Positions 13,468-13,537 of a DNA stretch of 13,537 nucleotides are shown here, piece after piece. The position numbers were made by a program, and so were the translations under genes. Position 1 is the first letter of the stretch; each line of letters starts with the position of its first letter. The notes beneath the pieces were generated by a model. That model searched no databases, had not been told where the DNA came from, and worked only from the letters and a program-made list of their open reading frames with translations. Source of the stretch: Coprococcus_A sp051877705 (GTDB taxonomy: Bacteria; Bacillota; Clostridia; Lachnospirales; Lachnospiraceae); contig JBJEJD010000116.1 of the NCBI GenBank assembly GCA_051877705.1, positions 1-13,537 on the forward strand, written 5' to 3'.

Positions 13468-13537
13468 TTGGAGAACACAAGACAAGCAAAAGCGAATAGG
13501 GGCAACAGAATCGCGGCGGGCATATTGGTCATCATCG
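13468..13537 (+). CDS. Start of a probable membrane-anchored protein, cut by window edge
   Basis: A reading frame opens at TTG 13468, six bases after GGAAGG (13456-13461) and 33 bases after the predicted transcription start, and stays open to the end of the window. The 23 visible codons read M(L)ENTRQAKANRGNRIAAG followed by ILVII: a basic N-terminus running into a hydrophobic segment, as in a signal anchor or signal peptide. The non-ATG start rests on the ribosome site and promoter spacing alone. Too little is visible to name a family; it is too short to have been listed by a length-filtered gene search. Confidence 0.55.
   Translation, partial: MENTRQAKANRGNRIAAGILVII

Overview
The window looks like chromosomal DNA of an anaerobic, low-to-mid GC Clostridia, most likely Lachnospiraceae. 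Reasons: a one-polypeptide pyruvate:ferredoxin oxidoreductase of about 1170 residues, strong AGGAGG-type ribosome binding sites, near-consensus sigma-A promoters, two sites matching the Spo0A box, and the serA/DUF1015 and rpsO-pnp gene orders. This is inference from gene content; no marker gene that would fix the genus is present. I see no rRNA, tRNA, CRISPR array, prophage or transposase.

Layout. (a) 2-2293, plus strand: the 3' part of serA (serine biosynthesis) followed 6 bases later by a DUF1015 gene, evidently one operon. (b) 2294-2436: a long near-perfect hairpin element of repeated GGGACAGGGGACGGTTCTG units fills the gap between convergent genes. (c) 2437-3378, minus: an MscS-type mechanosensitive channel. 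(d) 3379-3581: a divergent control region with an mscS promoter, a nested inverted repeat and two Spo0A-like boxes in front of (e) a small XRE-family regulator (3582-3896, plus). (f) 3955-5331, minus: argH with its own terminator and promoter. (g) 5502-8220, plus: a strong promoter, structured leader, rpsO, an unusually structured 236-base spacer, then pnp. (h) 8429-9406: an unrecognised membrane protein with an N-terminal zinc ribbon. (i) 9509-13184: promoter, leader hairpin, pyruvate:ferredoxin oxidoreductase and a strong terminator. (j) 13185-13467: a gene-free stretch with hairpins, a second terminator and a consensus promoter. (k) From 13468: the first 23 codons of a gene leaving the window.

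Most genes are housekeeping: serine and arginine synthesis, osmotic protection, ribosome, RNA decay, and pyruvate oxidation. The most interesting parts are non-coding. The pnp leader can be folded into a long multi-stem RNA whose closing 3' arm could alternatively pair with the pnp Shine-Dalgarno sequence, which suggests an autoregulatory switch. Other leads are the Spo0A-type boxes before the XRE gene, the long hairpin element, the orphan terminator after the oxidoreductase gene, and a possible serine-related function for DUF1015. All structures were paired by eye, without energy calculation or database search.
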